A stretch of 64,000 nt of DNA from Oscillospiraceae bacterium. GTDB taxonomy: Bacteria > Bacillota_A > Clostridia > Oscillospirales > Ruminococcaceae. The stretch spans positions 124,001-188,000 of the forward strand of contig SFDQ01000002.1 in NCBI GenBank assembly GCA_004558145.1, written 5' to 3'. Below, in pieces: positions 39,272-47,475 of this stretch. The number at the start of each line of letters is the position of its first letter. The stretch's first letter is position 1. The position numbers were made by a program, and so were the translations under genes. The notes beneath the pieces are model-generated. The model saw only the letters and a program-made list of their open reading frames with translations, had not been told where the DNA came from and ran no database searches.

Positions 39272-40549
39272 TCAGCCTTTTACGGCCATCACGCTCACGC
39301 CGTCGGGGATAACGACGACGCTGGCGTCCTTGCCCTTGATGCCATAGGCGATCTCCAGCGCCTCGTCCGGGGTGGAGGCGGGGATCATGTTGGCCTTGCG
39401 CACCTCTTCGGGGTCCAGGTACGTGGTGACCAGGATCACCTTGTGGTGACGCAGGATGCGGGAGTAGATCTGGGGGCACCACTGCTCGGAGATGGTCTCC
39501 TTGGGCGGGATCTTGGACAGATAGCTGTCGATCTCGTCCACGGTGCCCAGGGTGATCAGCCGCTCGAAGTTGGTGCCGCCCATGCCGTCGCAGCAGGAGC
39601 AGCACATGATGATCACACCGTCCTCACCGGCGCAGGCCTCGGCGGTGGCAACCGCCTTGGGGCTCTGGTAGAGGTTCTGGTCCAGCGGATAGCCGCCGTT
39701 GGAGGTGACCACGATGTCGCCCGTGATGCTGGGGCACTGGCTCTGCTCGCGGATGAACTGCACGCCGGCGGCGTGGGCTTCTTCCAGATCGCCCGCCCAG
39801 GCGGCCACGACCTTCTTCTCACCGTCCAGCGCCACGTTCATGATGAACTGCACGTTCACCGCGCGGGCGGCGCAGACCATGTCTTTGTGGATGGGGTTGC
39901 CCTCCAGCACGCCGGTGACCGAGTGGGGATCGGCGATGGCCTTGTAGCTGTGGTTCTCGTTGACGGTGGCGGCGTTGCAGATGCCGGGCAGGATGCTCTT
40001 GCGCCCGCCGGAGAAGCCGGCGAAGAAGTGAGGCTCGATGAAGCCCTCGCAGACCAGCAGGTCGCAGTCCACGGCGATCTTGTTGCAGAAGAACTCGGCG
40101 CCGCTGGGCAGGTCGCACACCTTGACGAAGTCGTTCGGCTCAAAGGCGTTGTTCACGGCGATCTTCTCGTTGTCCACGATGGCGTCGCCGAACATGCGCC
40201 GCTGCTCCTCCTCGGTGGTGGGCCGGTGCAGGCCGGTGGCGATGAGGATGGTGATGTCCGCGTCCGGGTTGCCGGCGCGGATCTCCGCCAGCAGGATGGG
40301 CAGGGTCAGCTTGCTGGGCACCGCGCGGGTGTGGTCGCTGGTGACCAGGGTGACCTTTTTCTTGCCCACAGCCAGTTCCCGCAGGGTCTTGGAGCCGATG
40401 GGATGCGCCAGGGCGTCCTTCACCAGTTCCGCCTCGCTCTTCGCGGGCTTGTAGTCGTGCATCTTCGCGGTGACGACCGCCTTCAGATTGGCCTCGTCCA
40501 CATGCAGGTCCAAGGTGGAGGTGTAGTAAGGAATTTTGATGGTTTTCAT
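39272..40549 (-). CDS. LarA-family nickel-pincer hydroxyacid racemase/epimerase
   Basis: A 425-residue protein from ATG 40549, with AAGGAGG upstream. Compared with lactate racemase LarA of Lactiplantibacillus plantarum, the known residues stand at the same numbers: Arg75, catalytic His108 and His174, Lys184 which binds the nickel-pincer cofactor, His200 nickel ligand, Tyr294, Gln295 and Lys298; Trp is at 357. Such enzymes invert the alpha-carbon of hydroxyacids; relatives act on malate, hydroxyglutarate, phenyllactate and gluconate. So it should be active if the LarB/LarC/LarE cofactor pathway is present elsewhere. Being cotranscribed with UxaA subunits and GntP suggests a sugar-acid or short hydroxyacid substrate rather than lactate. 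Confidence 0.9.
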   Translation of the reverse strand: MKTIKIPYYTSTLDLHVDEANLKAVVTAKMHDYKPAKSEAELVKDALAHPIGSKTLRELAVGKKKVTLVTSDHTRAVPSKLTLPILLAEIRAGNPDADITILIATGLHRPTTEEEQRRMFGDAIVDNEKIAVNNAFEPNDFVKVCDLPSGAEFFCNKIAVDCDLLVCEGFIEPHFFAGFSGGRKSILPGICNAATVNENHSYKAIADPHSVTGVLEGNPIHKDMVCAARAVNVQFIMNVALDGEKKVVAAWAGDLEEAHAAGVQFIREQSQCPSITGDIVVTSNGGYPLDQNLYQSPKAVATAEACAGEDGVIIMCCSCCDGMGGTNFERLITLGTVDEIDSYLSKIPPKETISEQWCPQIYSRILRHHKVILVTTYLDPEEVRKANMIPASTPDEALEIAYGIKGKDASVVVIPDGVSVMAVKG

Positions 40550-40614
40550 CGTTTTCCTCCTTCTTTCACATGCAAAAAAAATATTATGTTGGGAAGTTTT
40601 TCGCAAATTGCATT

Positions 40615-40624
40615 TTGTATACAA
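40615..40624. promoter_or_regulatory. FCD-GntR-type operator TTGTATACAA (larA unit)
   Basis: A perfect palindrome about 13-23 bp downstream of the predicted start of the larA operon. The same core is in the gluconate operator of Bacillus subtilis GntR. Confidence 0.7.
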
Positions 40625-40643
40625 TTTTCGCTCCGACACCCTA

Positions 40644-40672
40644 ACTTTAACCCCTTATTTGTCATATGTCAA
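40644..40672 (-). promoter_or_regulatory. Promoter of the larA-uxaA-gntP operon
   Basis: Minus strand TTGACA (40672-40667), 17-bp spacer, TAAAGT (40649-40644). Confidence 0.6.
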
Positions 40673-40745
40673 CAATTTTTCACAAATTTTAGCATTTTGA
40701 CCATGGGAATCGTGCAATTTCACAACGCATTATATGAACGAATCG

Positions 40746-40786
40746 TGAATAAAAGAACAAGCGGCGGAGCCACTGCTCCGCCGCTT
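40746..40786 (-). terminator. Terminator of the glycerate kinase gene
   Basis: AAGCGGCGGAG / CTCCGCCGCTT with a CAGTGG loop and GTTCTTTT tail; it separates glycerate kinase from the larA operon. Confidence 0.8.
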
Positions 40787-40817
40787 GGGGCCGGATATTT
40801 TTTCGTTTATGAGTGAA

Positions 40818-42059
40818 TTAAATTTCACGCTTGAGCAGCAGCACCGCCACGTCGTTCACGTTGGTGCCGGTGGGGCCGGTCATCACAAGGCCGTCCACCT
40901 TTTGCAGCGCGTGGTAGGCGTCGTTGTTCTTCAGGACCTCGAAGATGTCCACGCCCTGCTCCTTCAAACGGGAGGCAGTGGTGTAGTCCACATAGCCGCC
41001 GGCGGCGTCGGTGGGGCCGTCGGTGCCGTCGGACCCGACGCTGAACACCGCCGCGCCGGAAAGGCCGGCGATGCCCTGAGCCGCGCCCAGCGCCAGCTCC
41101 TGGTTGCGGCCGCCCTTGCCCGTGCCGGTGAGGTGGACCACCGTCTCGCCGCCGGCGATGAAGGCCAGGGAGTGGTCGGCCTCGGAATGGGTGCGGGCGA
41201 TGGCGCCCAGGAAGGCGCCGGCTTCCCGGGCCTCACAGGCAAGGCAGTCGGTGAGGACCACCGGCTCGTAGCCCAGTTTCTGGCAGGCGGCCTTGGCGGC
41301 GGCGCACAGCTGCCGCACGCTGCCGGTGATCTTGGTGGTCACATTGTCCAGCTGCTTCGGGGTCTCCACCTCCATCAGCCCCAGGGCCGACTCGCTCATC
41401 TTGAGGCCGTATTTCGCGATGATGGCCTTGGCGTCGGCGGCGGTGGAGGAATCGGGATAGGCGGGGCCGGAGGCGATCATGTCCAGCGGGTCGCCCAGAA
41501 TGTCGGACAGAACGATGCTGTACACCTGGGCCGGGGCGCAGATCTGGGCGAACTTGCCACCCTTCACCGCCGAAAGGCGCTTGCGCAGGGTGTTGATCTC
41601 CACGATGTCCGCCCCGCAGGCCAGCAGCTGCTTGGTGATGTCCGCCAGCTCCTCGCCGCTGACCAGCGTCTTTTCAAACAAAGCCGACCCGCCGCCGGAG
41701 ACCAGGAACAGCACCGTGTCCTCGGCGGTGAGGTCCTTCACCAGGTCGATGGCCGCCTGCGCGCCCCGGAAGCTGTTTTCGTCCGGCACGGGGTGGCCGG
41801 CCTCCCAGATGTCGAAATTGGCGATGGGGCCCATGCTGTGGCCGTATTTGGTCACCACAACGCCCGCCTCGATGCGGCTGCCCAACAGGTCGCTGGCGGT
41901 CTTTGCCATCTGCCATGCCGCCTTGCCCGCGGCCACCAGCCGCACCCGACCGCCGCTGAAGGTGTGCCCTTCCAGCGCTTTTTTCACCGCGTTGTCGGGC
42001 AGAGCGGCTTCCAGCGCCGCCTTGATGATCTTGTCCGCGTCTTCGCGCAATGTGGCCAT
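40818..42059 (-). CDS. Glycerate 2-kinase, MOFRL type
   Basis: A 413-residue kinase that phosphorylates D-glycerate to 2-phosphoglycerate. RLVAAGKAAWQMA, FLVSGGGSALFE, LSDILGDPLDMIASGP and, in the MOFRL end, FIAGGETVVHL, GKGGRNQELALG, SVGSDGTDGPTDAAGG and TGPTGTNVND are the family motifs. Start ATG 42059 follows GAAGGAGGAA. It is a separate unit but has the same promoter-operator layout as the larA operon, so both are probably induced together. Glycerate could come from a C6 acid via dehydration and aldol cleavage; the aldolase and reductase are not here. Confidence 0.92.
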   Translation of the reverse strand: MATLREDADKIIKAALEAALPDNAVKKALEGHTFSGGRVRLVAAGKAAWQMAKTASDLLGSRIEAGVVVTKYGHSMGPIANFDIWEAGHPVPDENSFRGAQAAIDLVKDLTAEDTVLFLVSGGGSALFEKTLVSGEELADITKQLLACGADIVEINTLRKRLSAVKGGKFAQICAPAQVYSIVLSDILGDPLDMIASGPAYPDSSTAADAKAIIAKYGLKMSESALGLMEVETPKQLDNVTTKITGSVRQLCAAAKAACQKLGYEPVVLTDCLACEAREAGAFLGAIARTHSEADHSLAFIAGGETVVHLTGTGKGGRNQELALGAAQGIAGLSGAAVFSVGSDGTDGPTDAAGGYVDYTTASRLKEQGVDIFEVLKNNDAYHALQKVDGLVMTGPTGTNVNDVAVLLLKREI

Positions 42060-42107
42060 AGATTCCTTCCTCCTTCGCTGCCTCAGGCCGGCGGGGCCGG
42101 CCCGGGA

Positions 42108-42117
42108 TTGTATACAA
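42108..42117. promoter_or_regulatory. FCD-GntR-type operator TTGTATACAA (glycerate kinase)
   Basis: A second perfect copy of the palindrome, about 11-20 bp downstream of the predicted start, at the same relative place as in the larA operon. Confidence 0.7.
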
Positions 42118-42134
42118 AACCCATTGTTAGTTCA

Positions 42135-42163
42135 TTATTAACACGATTTGCCCCGGGACGCAA
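42135..42163 (-). promoter_or_regulatory. Promoter of the glycerate kinase gene
   Basis: Minus strand TTGCGT (42163-42158), 17-bp spacer, TAATAA (42140-42135). Confidence 0.5.
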
Positions 42164-42207
42164 CTGGCGTTTTTCATAAGATTTTTTGGCAAAAATCTCC
42201 ACTATGC

Positions 42208-42239
42208 AAAAAAAGCAGGGCATGCGGCGCATGCCCTGC
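42208..42239 (-). terminator. Terminator of the DUF4349 gene
   Basis: GCAGGGCATGC / GCATGCCCTGC stem and seven T residues on the minus strand. Confidence 0.85.
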
Positions 42240-42251
42240 CTTTGGCAGTTT

Positions 42252-43220
42252 TTACTGTTCGGGGCCGTATTTGGGCGCGGGTCTCTCCCCCGCCGCCGCT
42301 GTGCCGGGGGCCTGCGCCGGGGGCGCGGGCGGCGGCTGGATGGGCTTTTGGGGCCGGCGGCGGCGCGCCGCGCGCAGGATGGCGAACACCGCCAGCACGA
42401 TGACCGCCAGCACCAGCAGTACCGGCAGCAGGTAGATGAAGCCGATGACCACGTCCTGCACGCCGTTCGCGAAGTTGTGCCAGCTCTCCTTGAAGGCGGT
42501 GACGGCCCGGGAGCCGAAGTTGTTGCTCACGGGGGTGAGCAGGCGCACCTCGTTCAGCGAAATGTCCACGGTGGAGTAGGCCAGCAGGCTGTCGTACACC
42601 CGCTGCTGGCCGGTGTAGCTCTCAATTTCATAGCGCACCTGGGCCAGCTGCTCCTCGATGGCCAAAAGGTCCGCCAGGTCCCCCGCCTGCTCCGCCAGCT
42701 CCAGAAGGCGGGCCTCCTGGGTGCGCAGGCTCTCCAGCCGCGCCTCCAGGTCCACATAGTCGGCGGTGACGTCCTCGGTGGTCTCGCTCTTGTAGGTCAC
42801 GCTGCCCGCGGCGGCCGCGTCGTTGAGAAAGTCGGCGTAGCTGTCGCTGGGGACCCGGAAGGTGTAGCGCACCCAGCGGCTGCCGTTCTCGGCGCTGCCG
42901 CCCTCGTCGCTGCTCTGCACCCAGGCGCCGGCGCCGGAGGCGGCCTCCAGCAGTTTGTCGCGGGTGGCGTCGAACTCCTCAGTCTCCATCTCCAGCGAGG
43001 CGTTGTAGATGATCTTGCGCCCGTCGTTGGGGGAAAGGCGGTCGGCCTCGGTGCCGGAAAGGCCCGCGTCGGCGCTCTCTTCACTCACGGCGTAGTCCAT
43101 GCCGTTCTCATAGGTCTCCGGCGAAGCGGCGGCGGTGGTGCCGCCGGAGCCCGCCCCGCATCCGGCCAGCAGCCCGGCGGCCAGCGCCAGCGCCAGCAAA
43201 AGGCTGGTTGCTCGTTTCAT
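42252..43220 (-). CDS. DUF4349 lipoprotein
   Basis: A 322-residue lipoprotein. Signal MKRATSLLLALALAAGLLAGC ends in lipobox LAGC. The DUF4349 domain spans about residues 68-255: IIYNASLEMETEEFDATRDKL, a RYTFRVPSDSYADFL strand, then a coiled-coil-like stretch (DLEARLESLRTQEARLLELAEQ) and STVDISLNEVRLL. A C-terminal membrane span at about 258-282 and a basic, Pro-rich tail follow, so both ends may touch the membrane, with the tail in the cytoplasm. The family is common in clostridia; function unknown. Confidence 0.88.
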   Translation of the reverse strand: MKRATSLLLALALAAGLLAGCGAGSGGTTAAASPETYENGMDYAVSEESADAGLSGTEADRLSPNDGRKIIYNASLEMETEEFDATRDKLLEAASGAGAWVQSSDEGGSAENGSRWVRYTFRVPSDSYADFLNDAAAAGSVTYKSETTEDVTADYVDLEARLESLRTQEARLLELAEQAGDLADLLAIEEQLAQVRYEIESYTGQQRVYDSLLAYSTVDISLNEVRLLTPVSNNFGSRAVTAFKESWHNFANGVQDVVIGFIYLLPVLLVLAVIVLAVFAILRAARRRRPQKPIQPPPAPPAQAPGTAAAGERPAPKYGPEQ

Positions 43221-43307
43221 GGTGGTCCCTCCTTTTTTGTGCCTGTGTGCCCCGGCCGCGCGGCCGCGGGCGTCTCTGCTTTTTAAACGAAACGGCGGCG
43301 GCGATTA

Positions 43308-43336
43308 TTGCGCCTGCCCTTTAAATACAGTATAAT
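43308..43336 (+). promoter_or_regulatory. Promoter of the phosphofructokinase gene
   Basis: TTGCGC (43308-43313), 17-bp spacer, TATAAT (43331-43336). Confidence 0.65.
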
Positions 43337-43398
43337 GGACGAGGACGCGCCGGTGCAAAGGCCCGGCGCAAAGCAACGCAAGCAAAGGATGTGTGCCG

Positions 43399-44616
43399 AT
43401 GAATTTCATGGTAGGTCAGAGCGGCGGCCCCACCGCCGTCATCAACGCCAGCCTCGCCGGCGTGTTTGAGACCGCCCGCAGCAGCGGCGCGGTGCGGGTG
43501 CTGGGCATGCAGCACGGCATCGAGGGGCTTTTGAAGGGACAGGTCGCGGACCTGACCCGCCTGTTCGACAGCGATCTGAAGATCGAGCTGCTCAAGCGCA
43601 CCCCTTCCTCCTATTTGGGCAGCTGCCGCTACAAGCTGCCCGCGCCGGTGGTGGGGGATGAGGTGTACGAAACGCTGTTTGAGCTGTTCGCCCGCTATCA
43701 GGTGGACGCGGTGCTCTACATCGGCGGCAACGACAGCATGGACACCATCGCCAAGCTCTCCACCTACGGCGAGGCCATCGGCAGCCCCATCCGCTTTGTG
43801 GGCGTGCCCAAGACCATCGACAACGACCTGGTCTGCACCGACCACACCCCGGGCTTCGGCTCGGCGGCGAAGTACATCGCCACCATCATGAAGGAGGTCA
43901 TCCGCGACTCCAACGCCTACGACCTGCGCAGCGTGACGGTGGCGGAGATCATGGGCCGCCACGCCGGCTGGCTGGCGGGCGCGGCCAGCCTTGCCAAAGG
44001 GGACGACTGCGACGGGCCGGACCTCATCCTGATGCCGGAAGTGCCCTTTGACCCCAAGCTGTTCCTGCGGCGGGTGGACCGGCTGCAAAAGCAGAAGGAG
44101 AACGTCATCATCGCCGCCAGCGAGGGCGTGAAGGACCGGGAAGGCCGCTTCTTGTGCGATCTTGCGGGCGACGGCGGCACGCTGGACGCCTTTGGCCACA
44201 AGGCCATGCTCTCGGGCACCAGCCGGTATCTGGCGGGGCTCATCCAGAGCGAGCTGGGCTGCAAGAGCCGGGCCATCGAGCTCTCCACCCTGCAGCGGTG
44301 CGCCGGGCATCTGGCCAGCCGCACCGACATCAGCGAGGCCTACCGGGCCGGCGGCGCGGCGGTGCAGGCGGCGCTGGAAGGCCGCACCGGCTGCATGGCC
44401 GCCCTCAAGCGGCTGAGCGACCAGCCCTATCTGTGCGGCACCGAGCTGGTGGACGTGCAGAAGGTGGCCAACGCGGAAAAGACCGTGCCGCTGGAGTGGA
44501 TCGAGCCGGACGGCATGCATGTGAACGCCGCCTTTGAGGCCTATGCCCGGCCGCTGATCCAGGGCGAATTGACCCCCATGTTCGTGAACGGCGTGCCCAG
44601 GCACATCACCCTTTAA
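43399..44616 (+). CDS. 6-phosphofructokinase with pyrophosphate-type motifs
   Basis: A 405-residue PFK from ATG 43399, nine bases after AAAGGA; GTG 43393 is an alternative. It starts NFMVGQSGGPTAVINASL, then LYIGGNDSMDT and VGVPKTIDND. ATP enzymes have GGDGS and PGTIDND. An Asp in place of the second Gly and Lys in PKTIDND are the known marks of pyrophosphate-dependent enzymes, so PPi is the probable phosphate donor. AEIMGRHAGWLAGAA and LMPEVPF are conserved. It is a single-gene unit. Confidence 0.88.
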   Translation: MNFMVGQSGGPTAVINASLAGVFETARSSGAVRVLGMQHGIEGLLKGQVADLTRLFDSDLKIELLKRTPSSYLGSCRYKLPAPVVGDEVYETLFELFARYQVDAVLYIGGNDSMDTIAKLSTYGEAIGSPIRFVGVPKTIDNDLVCTDHTPGFGSAAKYIATIMKEVIRDSNAYDLRSVTVAEIMGRHAGWLAGAASLAKGDDCDGPDLILMPEVPFDPKLFLRRVDRLQKQKENVIIAASEGVKDREGRFLCDLAGDGGTLDAFGHKAMLSGTSRYLAGLIQSELGCKSRAIELSTLQRCAGHLASRTDISEAYRAGGAAVQAALEGRTGCMAALKRLSDQPYLCGTELVDVQKVANAEKTVPLEWIEPDGMHVNAAFEAYARPLIQGELTPMFVNGVPRHITL

Positions 44617-44625
44617 AAAACAAAC

Positions 44626-44671
44626 GGCCGCCCCGGCGGAAGGGACTTTCCTTCCCCGGGGCGGTCTTTTT
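44626..44671. terminator. Terminator between pfk and sbcC
   Basis: GGCCGCCCCGG / CCGGGGCGGTC with inner GAAGG / CCTTC pairing, followed by TTTTT. Confidence 0.85.
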
Positions 44672-44679
44672 GTGTTTCT

Positions 44680-47475
44680 TCAAAGCTCCCGCAGGGCGAT
44701 GTGGCTGCCCCGGGGGGTCTTGGTGACCAGCACCTGTTTTTCCAGCCGCTGGCGCAGCTCGGCCACGTGGCTGATAACGCCCACCAGCCGCTTGCCGTCC
44801 GCAAGGGTCTGCAGGGTGGCGATGGCGTTTTCCAGGCTGTCGGCGTCCAGGCTGCCGAAGCCCTCGTCCACGAAAAGGGTGTCGATCTGCACCCCGCCGG
44901 CGTACTGCTGGATGGCGTCCGAGAGGCCGAGGGCCAGCGCCAGCGCCGCCTGGAAGGTCTCGCCGCCGGACAGCGAGCGCACGCTGCGCCGCTTGCCGGT
45001 GTAGTTGTCCAGCACGTCCAGGTCCAGGGCGCTCTGGCCCCGGCTTTGGGCCGCGCCGTGGCAGAGCAGCTGATACTGGCCGCCGGTCATGAAGGCCAGC
45101 CGCCGGTTGGCGGCGGCCACCGCGCTCTCGAAGTAGGCCACCAGCACATACTGCTCGAACTGCTGTTTGCCAAGACCGCCGGTGAGGGTGCCGCCGGCGG
45201 TGCGGTGGAGGTTGTCGGCCACGCGGGCCCGGCGGCGGGCGGTGTCCGCCTGCTTTGCCAGCCCCTTCACCCGGTCGGCCGCGTCCCGGTTGGCCGAGAG
45301 GCGGGCGTTGAGGGCCCGCCAGCGGTTTTGCAGGGCGGTGCGCCGGATGTTCACATCCGCCAGCGCGGCGGCCAGGGCCTGCTCTTCGGCGGGGTCGGCG
45401 GCCCGGGTCAGGTCTTCTTTGCGCTGCTGCGCCAAGGTGCGGGCCGCGGCCAGCTGCTCGCTGAACCCGCTCCAGGCCTTCTCCCCTTCTTTCACCCGGT
45501 CGGAGAGGTCCTGCGCTTTCCTGCGCAGTTCGTCCAGCGCCCGCCGGGCCTCGGCCTCGCTGGCGAAGGGCAGGCTGGTCCCCAGCTCCTCTTCCAGGGT
45601 GCGGGCGGCAGCCAGCTGCGCCGAACACCCGGCGCTTTCTTCCGCCAGCTGTTCCTGCCTTTTGCGGCAGGCCTCCAGCTTCTGCTGGCATCGGGGCAGG
45701 TCCTGTTCCGCCTTCTCCCCCGCCTCGGCGGCCGTTCGGGCGGCTTTGGCCTGGGCCTCGGCCTCGGCGCGGGCGGCTTCGCCTTTCGCCTTTGCCTCTT
45801 TCAGCGCGAGGGCAGCCTCCCGGGGCGCGTCGGGGGCCTGCCCGCCCCACTGGGTCAGGGCCGCGGCGGCCAGCCGCAGAAATTCCTCCCGGGCGGCCTC
45901 GTCGGCGGCCTGGGCCGCGCCGCTGGCCTCGGCGGTCTTTTGGTATTCCGTGTGCAGTTTTTCCAGTTCTTTCTTTGCCGCCTGCAGGCTGGCCCGGTCG
46001 GGCGCGCCCTGGGCCTGCTTTGCGGGGGCGGGATGGTGCAGGCTGCCGCACACCGGGCAGGGGGCGTTCTCAGTCAGGCCGGCGGCCAGCAGGCCCGCCT
46101 GCCCCTGCCAGAACAGGGCCTCGGCGGCGTCATACTCGCCCTTGGCCCGGGCGTATTCCCCCTGGGCGGCGGCGAAGGCGGCGGCCGCGTCCCGGGCGGT
46201 CTGCTGCACGCCCCGCAGGCGGCGGGCGGCGTCCAGTGCCGTGCCGGTCTGGGCAAGGCGCACATCCAGCGCGTCCCGGGCGGCTTCGGCGGCGGCCTGC
46301 CGCTGGCGGGCCTCCTGGGCCCCCTTGGCCTGTTCGCCAAGGCGGGCGCTCTCCTCTTCCAGCCGATTTTGCTCTTCGGCGGCGGCGCGGCGGTCCGCTT
46401 CGCACCGGTCCAGTTTTTCTTCCAGCTGTTTTCGCAGGGCACGCTGTTCCTCCCGGCGCTGGTAGGCGGGCAGCTGGGCCTCCTGCTGGCGGGCCAGCAA
46501 TTCCGTCTGTTCCAGCGCGGCGCGCACTTCGCCGAGGGCGGCGTGGCGCTCTTCTTGTTCCTGCTGCTGCCCTTCCAGTTCCGCCAGTTTCCGGGCGGCT
46601 TCGGCGGCAGCGGCGTGGAGGGCGGCGGCCTGCCGGACGGCCTCCAGCTTGGCGGCGGCCGTCTCGGCCTCTGCGTCCAGGGTCTTGCTCTGGGCTTCGG
46701 CGGCGGCGCAGGCGGCCTCGTCGGCGGTACAGAGGGCCGCGGCCTGGGCCAGCACCTCGTCGCAGCGCCAGACGGCGGCCTCATCGGCCAGGACGTCCCG
46801 CAGGGGTCGGGCCGCCGCGTCCTCTTCGGGCAGCTTGAAGGCGGCGAAGGCCTGCCGCAGGGCTGCGTCCTGCTGTTCCACAGCGCGGGCGGCCTCGGTG
46901 GCGGCGGCGCGCAGCTTGTCCTGCACGGCGCGGCAGCCGGCGGTGCCGAAGATCTGCCGCAGCACGGCGCTGCGCCGCTCGCCCGGGGCGTTGAGCAGCT
47001 CGGTGAACTGGCCCTGGGCGATCATGGCGATCTGGCGGAACTGCTCGCCGTCCATGCCCAGCAGTTCCCGGATGGCCGCGTCCACCTCCCCCACTTTTTC
47101 CACAGGCGGGCGGCCCGGCGCGAGGAAGAGGGCGGTGGCCGCCTGAGTCACCTGCCCCTCGCCCCGCTTCTTGGGCCGCTGGTACTGGGGGGTGCGGCGC
47201 ACGGTGTACTCTTTGCCCCGGTGCAGGAAGGTCAGTTCCACAAAGGTCTCCCGGTCGGGCTCGGCGTAGTCGCTGCGCACGGTGTCAAGGCTGCGCACCC
47301 CGCCGGAAAGCTGGCCGAACAGGGCATAGCTGATGGCGTCAAACAAAGTGGTCTTGCCCGCCCCGGTGTCGCCGGTGACGAGGAACAGCCCGCTGGAGCC
47401 CAGTTTGTCCAGTTCCAGCGTCTCCTCCCCGGCGTAGGGGCCGAAGGCCGAAAGGCGCAGATGCAAAGGTCTCAT
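44680..47475 (-). CDS. sbcC: Exonuclease subunit SbcC
   Basis: A 931-residue SMC-like ATPase that works with SbcD to cut hairpins and blocked DNA ends. Walker A GDTGAGKTTLFDAISYALFG is near residue 35; two long coiled coils flank the zinc hook CPVCG near residue 475; the signature LSGGETFQAALALALGLSD is near residue 835 and the Walker B IDTLFVDEGFGSLD follows. The coiled coils are very Ala/Glu/Arg-rich. The ATG overlaps the sbcD stop (ATGA), so the two subunits are translationally coupled. Confidence 0.95.
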   Translation of the reverse strand: MRPLHLRLSAFGPYAGEETLELDKLGSSGLFLVTGDTGAGKTTLFDAISYALFGQLSGGVRSLDTVRSDYAEPDRETFVELTFLHRGKEYTVRRTPQYQRPKKRGEGQVTQAATALFLAPGRPPVEKVGEVDAAIRELLGMDGEQFRQIAMIAQGQFTELLNAPGERRSAVLRQIFGTAGCRAVQDKLRAAATEAARAVEQQDAALRQAFAAFKLPEEDAAARPLRDVLADEAAVWRCDEVLAQAAALCTADEAACAAAEAQSKTLDAEAETAAAKLEAVRQAAALHAAAAEAARKLAELEGQQQEQEERHAALGEVRAALEQTELLARQQEAQLPAYQRREEQRALRKQLEEKLDRCEADRRAAAEEQNRLEEESARLGEQAKGAQEARQRQAAAEAARDALDVRLAQTGTALDAARRLRGVQQTARDAAAAFAAAQGEYARAKGEYDAAEALFWQGQAGLLAAGLTENAPCPVCGSLHHPAPAKQAQGAPDRASLQAAKKELEKLHTEYQKTAEASGAAQAADEAAREEFLRLAAAALTQWGGQAPDAPREAALALKEAKAKGEAARAEAEAQAKAARTAAEAGEKAEQDLPRCQQKLEACRKRQEQLAEESAGCSAQLAAARTLEEELGTSLPFASEAEARRALDELRRKAQDLSDRVKEGEKAWSGFSEQLAAARTLAQQRKEDLTRAADPAEEQALAAALADVNIRRTALQNRWRALNARLSANRDAADRVKGLAKQADTARRRARVADNLHRTAGGTLTGGLGKQQFEQYVLVAYFESAVAAANRRLAFMTGGQYQLLCHGAAQSRGQSALDLDVLDNYTGKRRSVRSLSGGETFQAALALALGLSDAIQQYAGGVQIDTLFVDEGFGSLDADSLENAIATLQTLADGKRLVGVISHVAELRQRLEKQVLVTKTPRGSHIALREL

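Noticed and set aside
42204..42240. Operator-like palindrome GCAGGGCATGC upstream of glycerate kinase
   Set aside because: It is followed by seven T residues on the minus strand right after the DUF4349 stop, so it is a terminator.
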